A stretch of 12,089 nucleotides of DNA from NCBI GenBank assembly GCA_031295725.1, contig JAUMNV010000071.1, forward strand, positions 1-12,089. The letters run 5' to 3'. The DNA comes from Collinsella sp. (lineage in GTDB: Bacteria; Actinomycetota; Coriobacteriia; Coriobacteriales; Coriobacteriaceae). Position numbers and translations under genes: made by a program. The notes under the pieces were generated by a model. That model was not told the origin of the DNA, did no database searches, and saw only the letters and a list, made by a program, of their open reading frames with translations. Below are positions 1-6,543 of the stretch, in pieces (the first letter of the stretch is position 1; each line of letters begins with the position of its first letter).

Positions 1-6
1 CAGCGA

Positions 7-105
7 GCGGGCCGCATTTGAGACAAGGTGACGTGAAACGAAAGGGCGCTGACCTTCTGGTCGCGCCCTTGAAGTTGAACGTCAGATTGTCCAAATGCGG
101 CCCGC
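7..105. repeat. Long imperfect inverted repeat / extended hairpin, about 99 nt
   Basis: The two ends are a perfect 14-bp inverted repeat (7-20 GCGGGCCGCATTTG against 92-105). The pairing then continues inward as 22-26 with 87-91, 29-34 with 79-84, 42-49 with 63-70 and 51-54 with 59-62, closing on a TTCT loop. About 37 base pairs therefore lie within 99 nt, with only small bulges and one 7/8-nt internal loop. No open frame is convincing here. It lies beyond the tyrS stop codon. It may be a small non-coding palindromic repeat, a structured RNA, or an elaborate terminator region. The pairing is read directly from the sequence; the role is inference. Confidence 0.5.
35..70 (-). terminator. Possible intrinsic terminator downstream of tyrS
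   Basis: Read on the minus strand, the core of the larger hairpin is GGGCGC-GACC, loop AGAA, GGTC-A-GCGCCC, followed by the T-rich stretch TTTCGTTT (about 41-34). Twelve base pairs with one bulge plus T-rich sequence is a reasonable rho-independent terminator for leftward transcription leaving tyrS, about 75 nt past its stop. The T tract is interrupted, so strength is uncertain. Confidence 0.45.
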
Positions 106-120
106 GCAGCGTCGGCCGGT

Positions 121-142
121 CCGCCGTTCGTTAGAACGGCGG
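121..142 (-). other. Perfect 9-bp stem-loop just after tyrS stop
   Basis: CCGCCGTTC (121-129) pairs perfectly with GAACGGCGG (134-142) around a 4-nt loop, two bases beyond the tyrS stop codon. On the tyrS strand the next bases are GC-rich (ACCGGCCG), with no T run, so it is not a canonical terminator by itself. It could protect the 3' end of the tyrS message or act with the larger hairpin at 7-105. Confidence 0.5.
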
Positions 143-144
143 AA

Positions 145-1356
145 CTAAATCAACTTAAAGCCCTTGCGCTTGCCCACGGAGAGGGTGTCGCCCAGCTTGA
201 GGGCGCCGGGGTCGATGTTGTAACTCTTGGGAGCCACGGCCTTGCCGTTGATCTTGACGCCGCCGCCGTCGATATCGCGACGAGCCTGGCCGGCGCTCGC
301 CGAAAGGCCCAGGTCCTTAAGCAGGCCTGCGAGGTAGATCTGGCCCTCGTCGTTGACGGTCAGCTCAACGTGCTTCTCGGGGAAGTCGGCAAGCTGGCCC
401 TCCTTGAACACGCGGTCGAACTCGGACTGGGCCTCGTCGCCGGCGCCGGCGCGGTCGTAGGTGTCGCACAGGTCGCTGCCCAGTGCGCGCTTGAGGTCAT
501 AGGGAGCGGCAGAACCATCGGCCAAGGCGGCGTCGATCTTGTCGACCTCTGCCGGGGTGAGCGAGCTCGCCAGGCGGTAGTACTTGCCGATCATCTCGTC
601 GGGGATGGACATGGTCTTGCCGAACATATCCTTCGGAGCGTCGGTCAGGCCGATGTAGTTGCCATAGGACTTGGACATCTTGCGCACGCCGTCGGTGCCC
701 TCGAGCAGCGGCATGGTGAGCGCGATCTGCGGCTCCATGCCCATTTTCTCCATGAGCTCACGGCCGGCGAGCAGGTTGAAGAGCTGATCGGTGCCGCCCA
801 TCTCCACGTCGGCCTTGATCTGCACGGAGTCAAAGGCCTGCATCACGGGGTACAGGAACTCGTGCAGGGCGATCGGCGTCTGAGACTGGTAGCGCTTGGT
901 AAAGTCATCGCGCTCAAGGATGCGGGCGACGGTGAACTTGGAGCACACCTGCAGCAGGCCGGCCAGGTCCATCGACAAGATCCAGTCACCGTTGTGCACG
1001 ATGGTGGTCTTCTCGGGGTCCAGGATCTTCATGGCCTGGCTCACGTAGGTCTCGGCATTGGCCTCGATCTGCTCCTGCGAAAGCTGCGGACGCGTGGAGT
1101 TCTTGCCCGAGGGGTCGCCGATCAGCGCGGTACCGTTGCCGATGATGAGGGTGACGTTGTGGCCCAGGTCCTGGAACTGACGCATCTTGCGCAGCGGCAC
1201 GGCGTGGCCCAGGTGCAGGTCGGGGCTGGTGGGGTCGACGCCGAGCTTGATGTTGAGGGGTTCGCCCTTCTCAAGCTTCTTGCGAAGGTCGGCCTCGGGA
1301 ACGATCTGCGCGGCGCCCGAGGTGATGATACGCATTTGCTCGTCAACAGACAGCAT
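145..1356 (-). CDS. tyrS: Tyrosyl-tRNA synthetase (TyrS)
   Basis: Class I aminoacyl-tRNA synthetase that activates tyrosine with ATP and charges tRNA-Tyr in the cytoplasm. The 403 residues fit the family. The Rossmann-fold HIGH motif appears as HLGH (residues 48-51, after DPTSPD) and the second ATP-binding loop as KMSKS (226-230, in VRKMSKSYGN). The KMSKS form places it with the TyrZ-like bacterial clade, not the E. coli/B. subtilis TyrS type with KFGKT. An S4-like RNA-binding domain forms the C-terminus (about 338-403, with QARRDIDGGGVKINGK). The ATG is preceded by AAAAGGAGG with 7-nt spacing, so the start is firm. It lies 96 nt downstream of the U32 gene on the same strand and probably has its own promoter in that gap. 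No T-box leader is visible. Confidence 0.97.
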   Translation of the reverse strand: MLSVDEQMRIITSGAAQIVPEADLRKKLEKGEPLNIKLGVDPTSPDLHLGHAVPLRKMRQFQDLGHNVTLIIGNGTALIGDPSGKNSTRPQLSQEQIEANAETYVSQAMKILDPEKTTIVHNGDWILSMDLAGLLQVCSKFTVARILERDDFTKRYQSQTPIALHEFLYPVMQAFDSVQIKADVEMGGTDQLFNLLAGRELMEKMGMEPQIALTMPLLEGTDGVRKMSKSYGNYIGLTDAPKDMFGKTMSIPDEMIGKYYRLASSLTPAEVDKIDAALADGSAAPYDLKRALGSDLCDTYDRAGAGDEAQSEFDRVFKEGQLADFPEKHVELTVNDEGQIYLAGLLKDLGLSASAGQARRDIDGGGVKINGKAVAPKSYNIDPGALKLGDTLSVGKRKGFKLI

Positions 1357-1377
1357 TGGGTATCCTCCTTTTGCTAT

Positions 1378-1433
1378 AGCACCCTCGCCGAAAACGGCGG
1401 TGCTGGAAGTCCATAAACTCTCTTATGATAACA
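1378..1433 (-). promoter_or_regulatory. tyrS leader: extended -10 candidate and stem-loop
   Basis: On the minus strand TGTTATCAT (1433-1425) resembles an extended -10 element (TGnTATAAT-like); no good -35 is seen. Transcription would start near 1418. The leader then contains a stem-loop, AGCACC-GCCG, loop TTTT, CGGC-GAG-GGTGCT (1404-1378), ending about 9 nt before the GGAGG. The leader is about 60 nt, too short for a T-box, and no T run follows the stem. The stem-loop is clear; the promoter call is tentative. Confidence 0.35.
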
Positions 1434-1452
1434 AACTGACGCGACGCGGCAC

Positions 1453-3411
1453 CTACGACAGGAAAATCCTCGTCCTGCCGCATGCGTCAATGGCAACTGG
1501 CAGACGTGTACCGTCACGCTCGACCAGATAGCGTGCCTGCCGACGACGCAAGCAGTCGCGGCAACGGACCTGTCCCGTCGCATCGGTGGCGCAGACGCCC
1601 TCGGCGGTCAGCAGGCAGTGCTCGCACACCATAAGCTCGGGACGGTCGGCGTCGACCGGACCCAAGACGCCGGGTTCAGCAGCCAGTTCGGCAATACGCT
1701 CCGCATCATTGCTGAGCAACTCGGCCGGCAAGTACACCCGCCCCGCACCGAATCCGCGCAGCCAGGTAAGCGTGGCCCGATTCGCGCAGAACACCGGCGC
1801 CGCCACGTCAAACGTCACGCCCAGCTCGCGAGCGATCACCACCTGTCCCAGGTTGCGGCAGACGACGCGCCCGGCACGCTGCATCAGTGAGCGGGTCCGG
1901 TCAGCGTCACCCGTGCGGCACGCCTCGTCAAGCACCACAACGGCGTCGGACAAATCGAGTTCTCCGCGCGGGTCGGCATCCATCAGCTGCCAAGCAAAAA
2001 CCATGCGAGCGGGAACCGCGCACTCCACCAACTCCGTCGACGCACCGCCATCCACCGCAACGTCCTCAAAGGGCAGCACCTCAACGGCACGCGCAACGGG
2101 CGCAATCGCATCCGCCTCGGCCCGCATGTGCTCCAACACCGCCGCCGTCTGATCCAACACGCCGGCGCTGCGAATCAGGTATACCTCGCAGCCCGCGTCC
2201 ACCTTACGCTTGCAATGCACGACGACGCGCTTCCCCGCTGCGGCATCCACCGGGCAGGGCACCTGCGGCCAGCGCTTGGGCACATCGGGACGCGCGTCGA
2301 CACCCGGATAGAACCGAATCTCGAGCGTGTCACCCGCCGCCACGGCGGCGTCGAGCTCAACGGTCACCTCTTCGTGGCCCACAGCGACCAAGCGCCCCAC
2401 GCGCACGCCCTGGTTAATTGCGCGCTCAAAGCTCATCAGCTCGGCACCCGAACGCCCCCGCAGATACGCGTCGGTAAACCCGCGGTTGAACGAACGGCCC
2501 AGCTCGCGTTCAAGCTCTTCCACGGCACCGGGGTCCCACGCGCCGTCGCACAGCATATCGAGCGCCCGGCGCCACACCCGCACCACGTTGAATACGTAAT
2601 CGGGGTTCTTCATGCGCCCCTCGATCTTGAGCGACGCCACGCCGGCATCTACAAGCTCGGGCAGATGCGCAATACCCAGATAGTCACGCGGGCACAGCAG
2701 GCGATCTCCCTCGACGGCGACAACGCTCTGTCCCGCCTCGTCCACCAGGTCGTACGCCAGACGGCACGGCTGTGTGCAATCACCGCGCATCGCCGAGCGC
2801 CCACGCCGCAGAGCCGAGAACTCGCACGCCCCCGAATAGCCGATGCAAATCGCACCGTGGCAGAATACCTCGATGGGCACGCCCGTGGCACATAGCGCCG
2901 CAATCTCGTCGACCGCCAGCTCGCGTGCCGTCGTCACGCGCTCGACCCCCAGCTCATCGGCGGCAAGCCGCACGGCGCCTTCGCTATGAACGCCCGCCTG
3001 CGTGGACAGGTGAATCTCGACCCCGGGAATCGCCGTGCGCAGTACACAAGCCAGCCCGGCATCGGCGACAATCAGAGCATCGGCGCCCAGCTCCAGTGCA
3101 TGAGCTCCCAACGCCACCGCGTCGGACAACTCATCGTCAAACACGAACACGTTGAGCGTTACGTACACACGCACGCCATGGGCATGCGCCACGGCGCAGC
3201 CGCGCGCAAACTCGTTATCCGTAAAGCCACGGGCGCTCACACGGGCGTTAAAGCCGCCCAACCCCGCATAGATGGCATCGGCACCCGCGGCGATGGCCGC
3301 AAGCATCTGGTCGAGTCCGCCCGCCGGCGCCAGCAACTCGGGCAGCGCCGCACCAGCAGCATCCAATCCAGTCTCGTATTGTCCGCTCGGCCCCATCGTC
3401 CGAATCGCCAT
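1453..3411 (-). CDS. U32 family peptidase/hydroxylase (RlhA/TrhP-like)
   Basis: U32-family protein of 652 residues. Family members once called collagenase-like peptidases include RlhA (23S rRNA C2501 hydroxylation) and TrhP (hydroxylation of tRNA uridine 34), which use prephenate and an Fe-S cluster. The N-terminal TIM-barrel region begins PELLAPAGGLDQM and continues ADAIYAGLGGFNAR. The U32 signature is EVFCHGAICIGYSGAC (181-196), followed by RGDCTQPCR (209-217); C189, C196, C212 and C216 are candidate cluster ligands. A second cysteine group at the C-terminus (CEHC about 596-599, C607, CRDC about 617-620) and the length near 650 fit the long RlhA-like branch with a DUF3656-type region. The longest frame starts at 3438 with no ribosome binding site. 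The ATG at 3411 has AAGGAG 7 nt upstream and is preferred. The exact RNA target cannot be told from sequence alone. Confidence 0.9.
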   Translation of the reverse strand: MAIRTMGPSGQYETGLDAAGAALPELLAPAGGLDQMLAAIAAGADAIYAGLGGFNARVSARGFTDNEFARGCAVAHAHGVRVYVTLNVFVFDDELSDAVALGAHALELGADALIVADAGLACVLRTAIPGVEIHLSTQAGVHSEGAVRLAADELGVERVTTARELAVDEIAALCATGVPIEVFCHGAICIGYSGACEFSALRRGRSAMRGDCTQPCRLAYDLVDEAGQSVVAVEGDRLLCPRDYLGIAHLPELVDAGVASLKIEGRMKNPDYVFNVVRVWRRALDMLCDGAWDPGAVEELERELGRSFNRGFTDAYLRGRSGAELMSFERAINQGVRVGRLVAVGHEEVTVELDAAVAAGDTLEIRFYPGVDARPDVPKRWPQVPCPVDAAAGKRVVVHCKRKVDAGCEVYLIRSAGVLDQTAAVLEHMRAEADAIAPVARAVEVLPFEDVAVDGGASTELVECAVPARMVFAWQLMDADPRGELDLSDAVVVLDEACRTGDADRTRSLMQRAGRVVCRNLGQVVIARELGVTFDVAAPVFCANRATLTWLRGFGAGRVYLPAELLSNDAERIAELAAEPGVLGPVDADRPELMVCEHCLLTAEGVCATDATGQVRCRDCLRRRQARYLVERDGTRLPVAIDACGRTRIFLS

Positions 3412-3418
3412 CGACAAA

Positions 3419-3424
3419 CTCCTT
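3419..3424 (-). promoter_or_regulatory. Ribosome binding site fixing the U32 gene start
   Basis: AAGGAG on the minus strand lies 7 nt before the ATG at 3411. The longer in-frame ATG at 3438 is preceded by TTTTTCAGAGTG, with no such site, so the first nine codons of the longest frame are probably not translated. Confidence 0.75.
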
Positions 3425-3561
3425 ACCAAGGTATGCATTCACTCTGAAAAATGCCGTCTTCCAGCATACACGAGGCCTCGCGCGCCCCGTTTGGTTTATC
3501 GTGTAATAACTTATGTCCATCCTGCCCCGGCGGCACATCCACCGTCCGGCACGACATACCT

Positions 3562-3567
3562 GGAGGT
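3562..3567 (+). promoter_or_regulatory. Ribosome binding site fixing the PBP start
   Basis: GGAGGT lies 6 nt before the ATG at 3574. The frame stays open back to an ATG at 3451, but the extra 41 residues (Cys/Pro-rich, no family similarity) would precede the basic N-terminus and membrane anchor, and that ATG lacks a Shine-Dalgarno sequence. Confidence 0.8.
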
Positions 3568-3573
3568 CAATAT

Positions 3574-5784
3574 ATGGGTCCTCGCCAACGACAGGGACGC
3601 AGCCGTTCAAAGACGCATGCCCTGCCCATAATCCTGCTCTCGTTTTTGGGCTTTTTGCTTATCGCGGGCGTGGCATTTGGCATCGGCATGGTCGGCAACG
3701 TCAACCGCTGGCTGTCCGATCTGCCCGACTACACCGACGCCAACGCGTATCTGGTGAGCGAGCCCACCGAGATCGTCGACTGCAACGGCAACAAGATCGC
3801 GAGCTTCTACACGCAAAACCGCAAGTCCATCACCAAGGACGAGGTCTCCCCCTACGTGCTGCAGGGCACCGTTGACGTCGAGGACGAGCGCTTCTACGAG
3901 CACGGCGGTATCGATCTGTGGGGTATCGCGCGTGCTGCGGTGGCAACCCTCGGCGGCGGGCACGAAGGCGCCTCGACTATCACCCAGCAGCTGGTGCGCA
4001 ACACCATCCTGCAGGAGGAGCAGTTCGACTCGACCATCGAGCGTAAGGTGCGCGAGGCCTACATCGCCGTAAAGATGGAGGATATGTACTCCAAAGACGA
4101 GATCCTCATGATGTACCTCAACACCATCTATTACGGCCACGGCGCCTACGGCATCGAGGCCGCAGCCGAGACCTATCTGTCCAAGAGCGCCGCCGACCTC
4201 ACCCTGAGCGAGGCCGCGCTGCTCATCGGCCTTCCCAACTCGCCCTCGCAGTACGACCCCACGGTCAACCCCGACCTGGCGCTGTCCCGTCGCAACAAGG
4301 TCCTCGACAACATGTTGCGTCTGGGCCACATTACGCAGGAGGAGCACGATGCCGCACAGGCCGAGCCCATCACCCTCAACGTGACCGAAATCTCGGGCAG
4401 CGGCGTCGACGTATACTCGCAGCCCTACTTTGTCGCCTATGTTAAGCAGCTGCTGGAGCAGGAGTTCTCGACCGACGTGCTCTTTAAGGGCGGCCTGACC
4501 GTCAAGACCACCATCGACCCCACGATGCAGCAGGTGGCAGAGAATGCCGTTCGCGAGCAGCTCGACACGCTCTCGCTCGACGGCCTGGACATGGGCATGG
4601 TCGTCGTCGATCCCAAGACCGGCTACATCAAGTGCATGGTGGGCGGCTACGACTACAACGCCGACGAGAACCACGTAAACCATGCCACGGCCAAGCGTCC
4701 CGTCGGCTCCACCTTCAAGGCCTTTACGCTGGCAACTGCCATCCAAAACGGCATGAACCCCAACGTCACCCTCAACTGCAACTCGCCGCTCAAGGCCAAG
4801 GGCACCACGACCGAGGTCCAAAACTACGCCAACCATAGCTATGGCAACATCACGCTTAAGCAGGCAACGGCATACTCCTCCAACACCGGCTACATCCAGG
4901 TGGCGGAAGCCGTCGGCAACAGCAAGATCATCTCGCTCGTCAAAAAGCTCGGCATCGATCCCGCCAAGGACAACATCGAGGACGTTCCCGTCATGACGCT
5001 CGGCACTGGCTCGATCTCGCCGCTCGAGATGGCCGCCGCCTACGCGACGTTTGCCAACGGCGGCTACTATCGTCAGCCGATCGCCATCACCGAGATTGAC
5101 TCTCGTACCGGTTCGGTGCTGTACCAGCACACCGACAATCCCTCACAGGTGCTTACCGAGGGCGAGGCCGCCGCGGTCACCGATGTTCTGTCCGGCGTCA
5201 TGCAGGGCGGCGGTACGGGTGCTGCTGGCGCCCTGAGCGTCAACCAGCCCTATGCCGGCAAAACGGGCACCACCGACAACACCACCAACCTGTGGTTCTG
5301 CGGCTATACCCCGCAGCTGGCGTGCGCCCTGTGGACCGGCTATTCCGCAGGTGAGATCCCCATCCAAAAATACGGCACGGACCTGCTGGGCGACAGCACC
5401 AACCTGCCTGTCTTTAAGCGGTTTATGAACACCGTTCTGACCGGTACCGAGCGCGAGGAGTTTGCGACCGGAACGGCGCCCACCTACAAGAACAACAGCG
5501 TCTGGAAGTTCTACGGCACCAACAACACCAAGAAGACGGAGAACGACGACAAGGACGAGAACGAGGACGAAGAGGAAACCACCACAACGACCACCACGAC
5601 GACCACGACCACCGAGACCACGGGCGGCGACACCACCGGCGGCACCGGAACGACCGGTGGCTCGACAGGCGGCTCCACTGGTGGTTCGACCGGCGGCGAT
5701 GGCGGCACGCCTACGCCCACGCCTACGCCCACGCCTACGCCCACTCCCGACCCCTCGCCCACGCCTGACGATACTGTTGGCTAG
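3574..5784 (+). CDS. Class A penicillin-binding protein (bifunctional transglycosylase/transpeptidase)
   Basis: Membrane-anchored enzyme (736 aa) that polymerises lipid II into glycan strands and cross-links the stem peptides outside the membrane. A short basic N-terminus (PRQRQGRSRSK) is followed by one membrane segment (about 16-40). The GT51 domain shows EDERFYEHGG (catalytic Glu103), GASTITQQL (132-140) and RKVRE (157-161, second key Glu161). The transpeptidase domain shows STFK (nucleophile Ser379), SSN (435-437) and KTGT (563-566), so both active sites look intact. From about residue 653 the tail is low-complexity: an acidic Asp/Glu/Lys stretch, 12 consecutive Thr (669-680), three GGST units (695-706), then a Pro-Thr repeat. 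A strong terminator follows. It is transcribed alone, divergent from the U32 gene and convergent with argR. It could be named PbpA, PonA or PBP1A-like; I leave the symbol blank. Confidence 0.95.
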   Translation: MGPRQRQGRSRSKTHALPIILLSFLGFLLIAGVAFGIGMVGNVNRWLSDLPDYTDANAYLVSEPTEIVDCNGNKIASFYTQNRKSITKDEVSPYVLQGTVDVEDERFYEHGGIDLWGIARAAVATLGGGHEGASTITQQLVRNTILQEEQFDSTIERKVREAYIAVKMEDMYSKDEILMMYLNTIYYGHGAYGIEAAAETYLSKSAADLTLSEAALLIGLPNSPSQYDPTVNPDLALSRRNKVLDNMLRLGHITQEEHDAAQAEPITLNVTEISGSGVDVYSQPYFVAYVKQLLEQEFSTDVLFKGGLTVKTTIDPTMQQVAENAVREQLDTLSLDGLDMGMVVVDPKTGYIKCMVGGYDYNADENHVNHATAKRPVGSTFKAFTLATAIQNGMNPNVTLNCNSPLKAKGTTTEVQNYANHSYGNITLKQATAYSSNTGYIQVAEAVGNSKIISLVKKLGIDPAKDNIEDVPVMTLGTGSISPLEMAAAYATFANGGYYRQPIAITEIDSRTGSVLYQHTDNPSQVLTEGEAAAVTDVLSGVMQGGGTGAAGALSVNQPYAGKTGTTDNTTNLWFCGYTPQLACALWTGYSAGEIPIQKYGTDLLGDSTNLPVFKRFMNTVLTGTEREEFATGTAPTYKNNSVWKFYGTNNTKKTENDDKDENEDEEETTTTTTTTTTTTETTGGDTTGGTGTTGGSTGGSTGGSTGGDGGTPTPTPTPTPTPTPDPSPTPDDTVG
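5578..5766 (+). repeat. Low-complexity and tandem-repeat DNA in the PBP tail
   Basis: Within the 3' end of the PBP gene are three repeat blocks: 12 Thr codons built from ACC/ACG/ACA (5578-5613), three degenerate 12-bp units encoding GGST (5656-5691), and three perfect copies of the 12-mer ACGCCTACGCCC (5707-5742) encoding Thr-Pro pairs, followed by a degenerate continuation. The perfect 12-mers are multiples of three, so gain or loss would change tail length without shifting frame. Confidence 0.85.
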
Positions 5785-5807
5785 AAATTCATCCGGCCAT
5801 TAGCAAC

Positions 5808-5853
5808 AAGGCCCCCGAGCAGCTTATTAAACTGCTCGGGGGCCTTTTAGTTT
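5808..5853 (+). terminator. Strong intrinsic terminator after the PBP gene
   Basis: AAGGCCCCCGAGCAG (5808-5822) pairs perfectly over 15 bp with 5832-5846 around a 9-nt AT-rich loop, followed by TTTTAGTTT. It lies 23 nt after the PBP stop. The stem starts with AA, so the leftward strand has a few T residues too, and it may also work weakly for transcripts arriving from argR. Confidence 0.92.
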
Positions 5854-5889
5854 AAAGCGACCTGGTGGACGGTCTTTATACCGGCAAAC

Positions 5890-5923
5890 AATATAGGGGG
5901 TACCGACCAACGTCGATACCCCC
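5890..5923 (-). terminator. Probable argR terminator
   Basis: GGGGGTA (5896-5902) pairs with TACCCCC (5917-5923), and CGAC (5904-5907) with GTCG (5912-5915), around a 4-nt loop with one mismatch. On the minus strand the stem is followed by TATATTGTTTG, which is moderately T-rich. It sits 50 nt beyond the argR stop, so it is the likely end of the argR transcript. The T tract is imperfect. Confidence 0.6.
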
Positions 5924-5973
5924 TTACAAGCCACCATGTCACGCACACAGTGCCGAGCGCACGACCCGCACGC

Positions 5974-6411
5974 CTACTTGCGAGAATTGCTCAGCTTATT
6001 GATCAGCGCCTCGAGACGCTCGCCGTCCTCGGCCGTCTGGGCAATAACCAAAATCGTATCGTTGCCGGCAAGCGAGCCAAGCACATCGGGCAACTCTGCC
6101 GCATCAACGGCGGCGGCGATGCCGGAAGCCGTGCCAGGCTGAGCCTTGATCATGACCAGATTATCGGTACGTAGAACGCCCGTTACGAGCTCGGAAACCA
6201 TACGCTGCAGGTGCAGGTCCTCTGCCAGAACATAGATGCCCTCAGGGAGCTTACGCAGCCCCATATCGGCAATATCGCGAGAGACAGTCGCCTGCGTGCA
6301 ATCAAAGCCCATAGCACGGAGCTCATCGACCAGCACGCGCTGCGTACGGACGTCCTTATTGCGCACAATATCTCTAATGGCATCCTGGCGCCCATTGCGT
6401 TTTTTAGCCAT
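5974..6411 (-). CDS. argR: Arginine repressor ArgR
   Basis: Transcription factor of 145 aa that senses arginine and, as a hexamer, represses arginine biosynthesis or activates catabolism by binding ARG boxes. The N-terminal winged helix covers about 1-70, with RTQRVLVDELRAMGF and the recognition region TQATVSRDIADMGLRK. The C-terminal oligomerisation/ligand domain follows (about 75-145), with GTASGIAAAVD and AGNDTILVI. The family consensus in the ligand loop is GDDT; here it reads G-N117-D118-T, so the first Asp is Asn. The longest frame begins at a TTG (6444) with no ribosome binding site. The ATG at 6411 has GGAGAGAGGG just upstream and matches the usual family length, so it is chosen. No arginine genes are adjacent. 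A 15-bp palindrome lies 33 nt upstream of the start. Confidence 0.95.
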   Translation of the reverse strand: MAKKRNGRQDAIRDIVRNKDVRTQRVLVDELRAMGFDCTQATVSRDIADMGLRKLPEGIYVLAEDLHLQRMVSELVTGVLRTDNLVMIKAQPGTASGIAAAVDAAELPDVLGSLAGNDTILVIAQTAEDGERLEALINKLSNSRK

Positions 6412-6416
6412 ACAAA

Positions 6417-6426
6417 CCCTCTCTCC
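6417..6426 (-). promoter_or_regulatory. Ribosome binding site fixing the argR start
   Basis: On the minus strand GGAGAGAGGG lies 5 nt before the ATG at 6411. It gives two overlapping purine-rich anti-16S matches (GGAG, GAGGG). The upstream TTG at 6444 has none. Confidence 0.6.
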
Positions 6427-6444
6427 AAAAGATGGCGGAGACAA

Positions 6445-6459
6445 TCAATCAGTGATTGA
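6445..6459. promoter_or_regulatory. 15-bp palindrome upstream of argR (candidate operator)
   Basis: TCAATCA-G-TGATTGA is a perfect 7-1-7 palindrome 33 nt upstream of the argR ATG, a position suited to an operator. It shares AT-richness but not the full TnTGAATwwwwATTCAnA pattern of classical ARG boxes, so autoregulation by ArgR is only a possibility. Confidence 0.35.
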
Positions 6460-6499
6460 ATAGTTTAACGCTATTTGAAGGCTTTTGTGTATAAGAACG

Positions 6500-6537
6500 C
6501 ATTTCGAAACAATTCTATGCAAGTTTGTTTCGAAATG
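6500..6537. other. AT-rich inverted repeat between glycosyltransferase and argR
   Basis: CATTTCGAAACAA (6500-6512) pairs perfectly over 13 bp with TTGTTTCGAAATG (6525-6537) around a 12-nt loop, and each arm contains the palindrome TTCGAA. It begins 6 nt after the glycosyltransferase stop. Downstream on the minus strand is CGTTCTTATAC, not a proper T run, so a terminator function is doubtful. Its place upstream of argR would also suit a regulator binding site. Confidence 0.5.
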
Positions 6538-6543
6538 AGCCGT

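Larger units (their letters stand above)
3412..3573. promoter_or_regulatory. Divergent intergenic region between U32 gene and PBP
   Basis: The 162-bp gap separates two outward-reading genes and should hold both promoters. It is GC-rich except for an AT-rich patch around 3491-3516, with TAATAA at 3504-3509, the best -10-like sequence for the rightward gene. No well-spaced consensus -35 is visible for either direction. A perfect 10-bp palindrome CGAGGCCTCG sits at about 3471-3480. The individual promoter elements are uncertain. Confidence 0.35.

Noticed and set aside
370..1416. 348-codon plus-strand open frame opposite tyrS
   Set aside because: It is a shadow of tyrS, which has intact HLGH and KMSKS motifs and a strong ribosome site.
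1357..1452. T-box riboswitch before tyrS
   Set aside because: The space is too short, and I see neither the T-box sequence (TGGNACCGCG-like) nor an antiterminator followed by T residues.
3451..3573. N-terminal 41-residue extension of the PBP
   Set aside because: The ATG at 3451 lacks a ribosome site, and the extension would precede the normal cytoplasmic basic tip and membrane anchor. GGAGGT before 3574 fixes the start.
3607..5130. 507-codon open frame on the minus strand opposite the PBP gene
   Set aside because: The sense strand carries all GT51 and transpeptidase motifs. The antisense product is a low-complexity mix of Val, Gly, Leu and Asp typical of a GC-rich shadow.
5707..5742. CRISPR-like or satellite repeat
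   Set aside because: The 12-bp units are contiguous without spacers, keep the PBP reading frame and encode Thr-Pro pairs, so they are coding tandem repeats.
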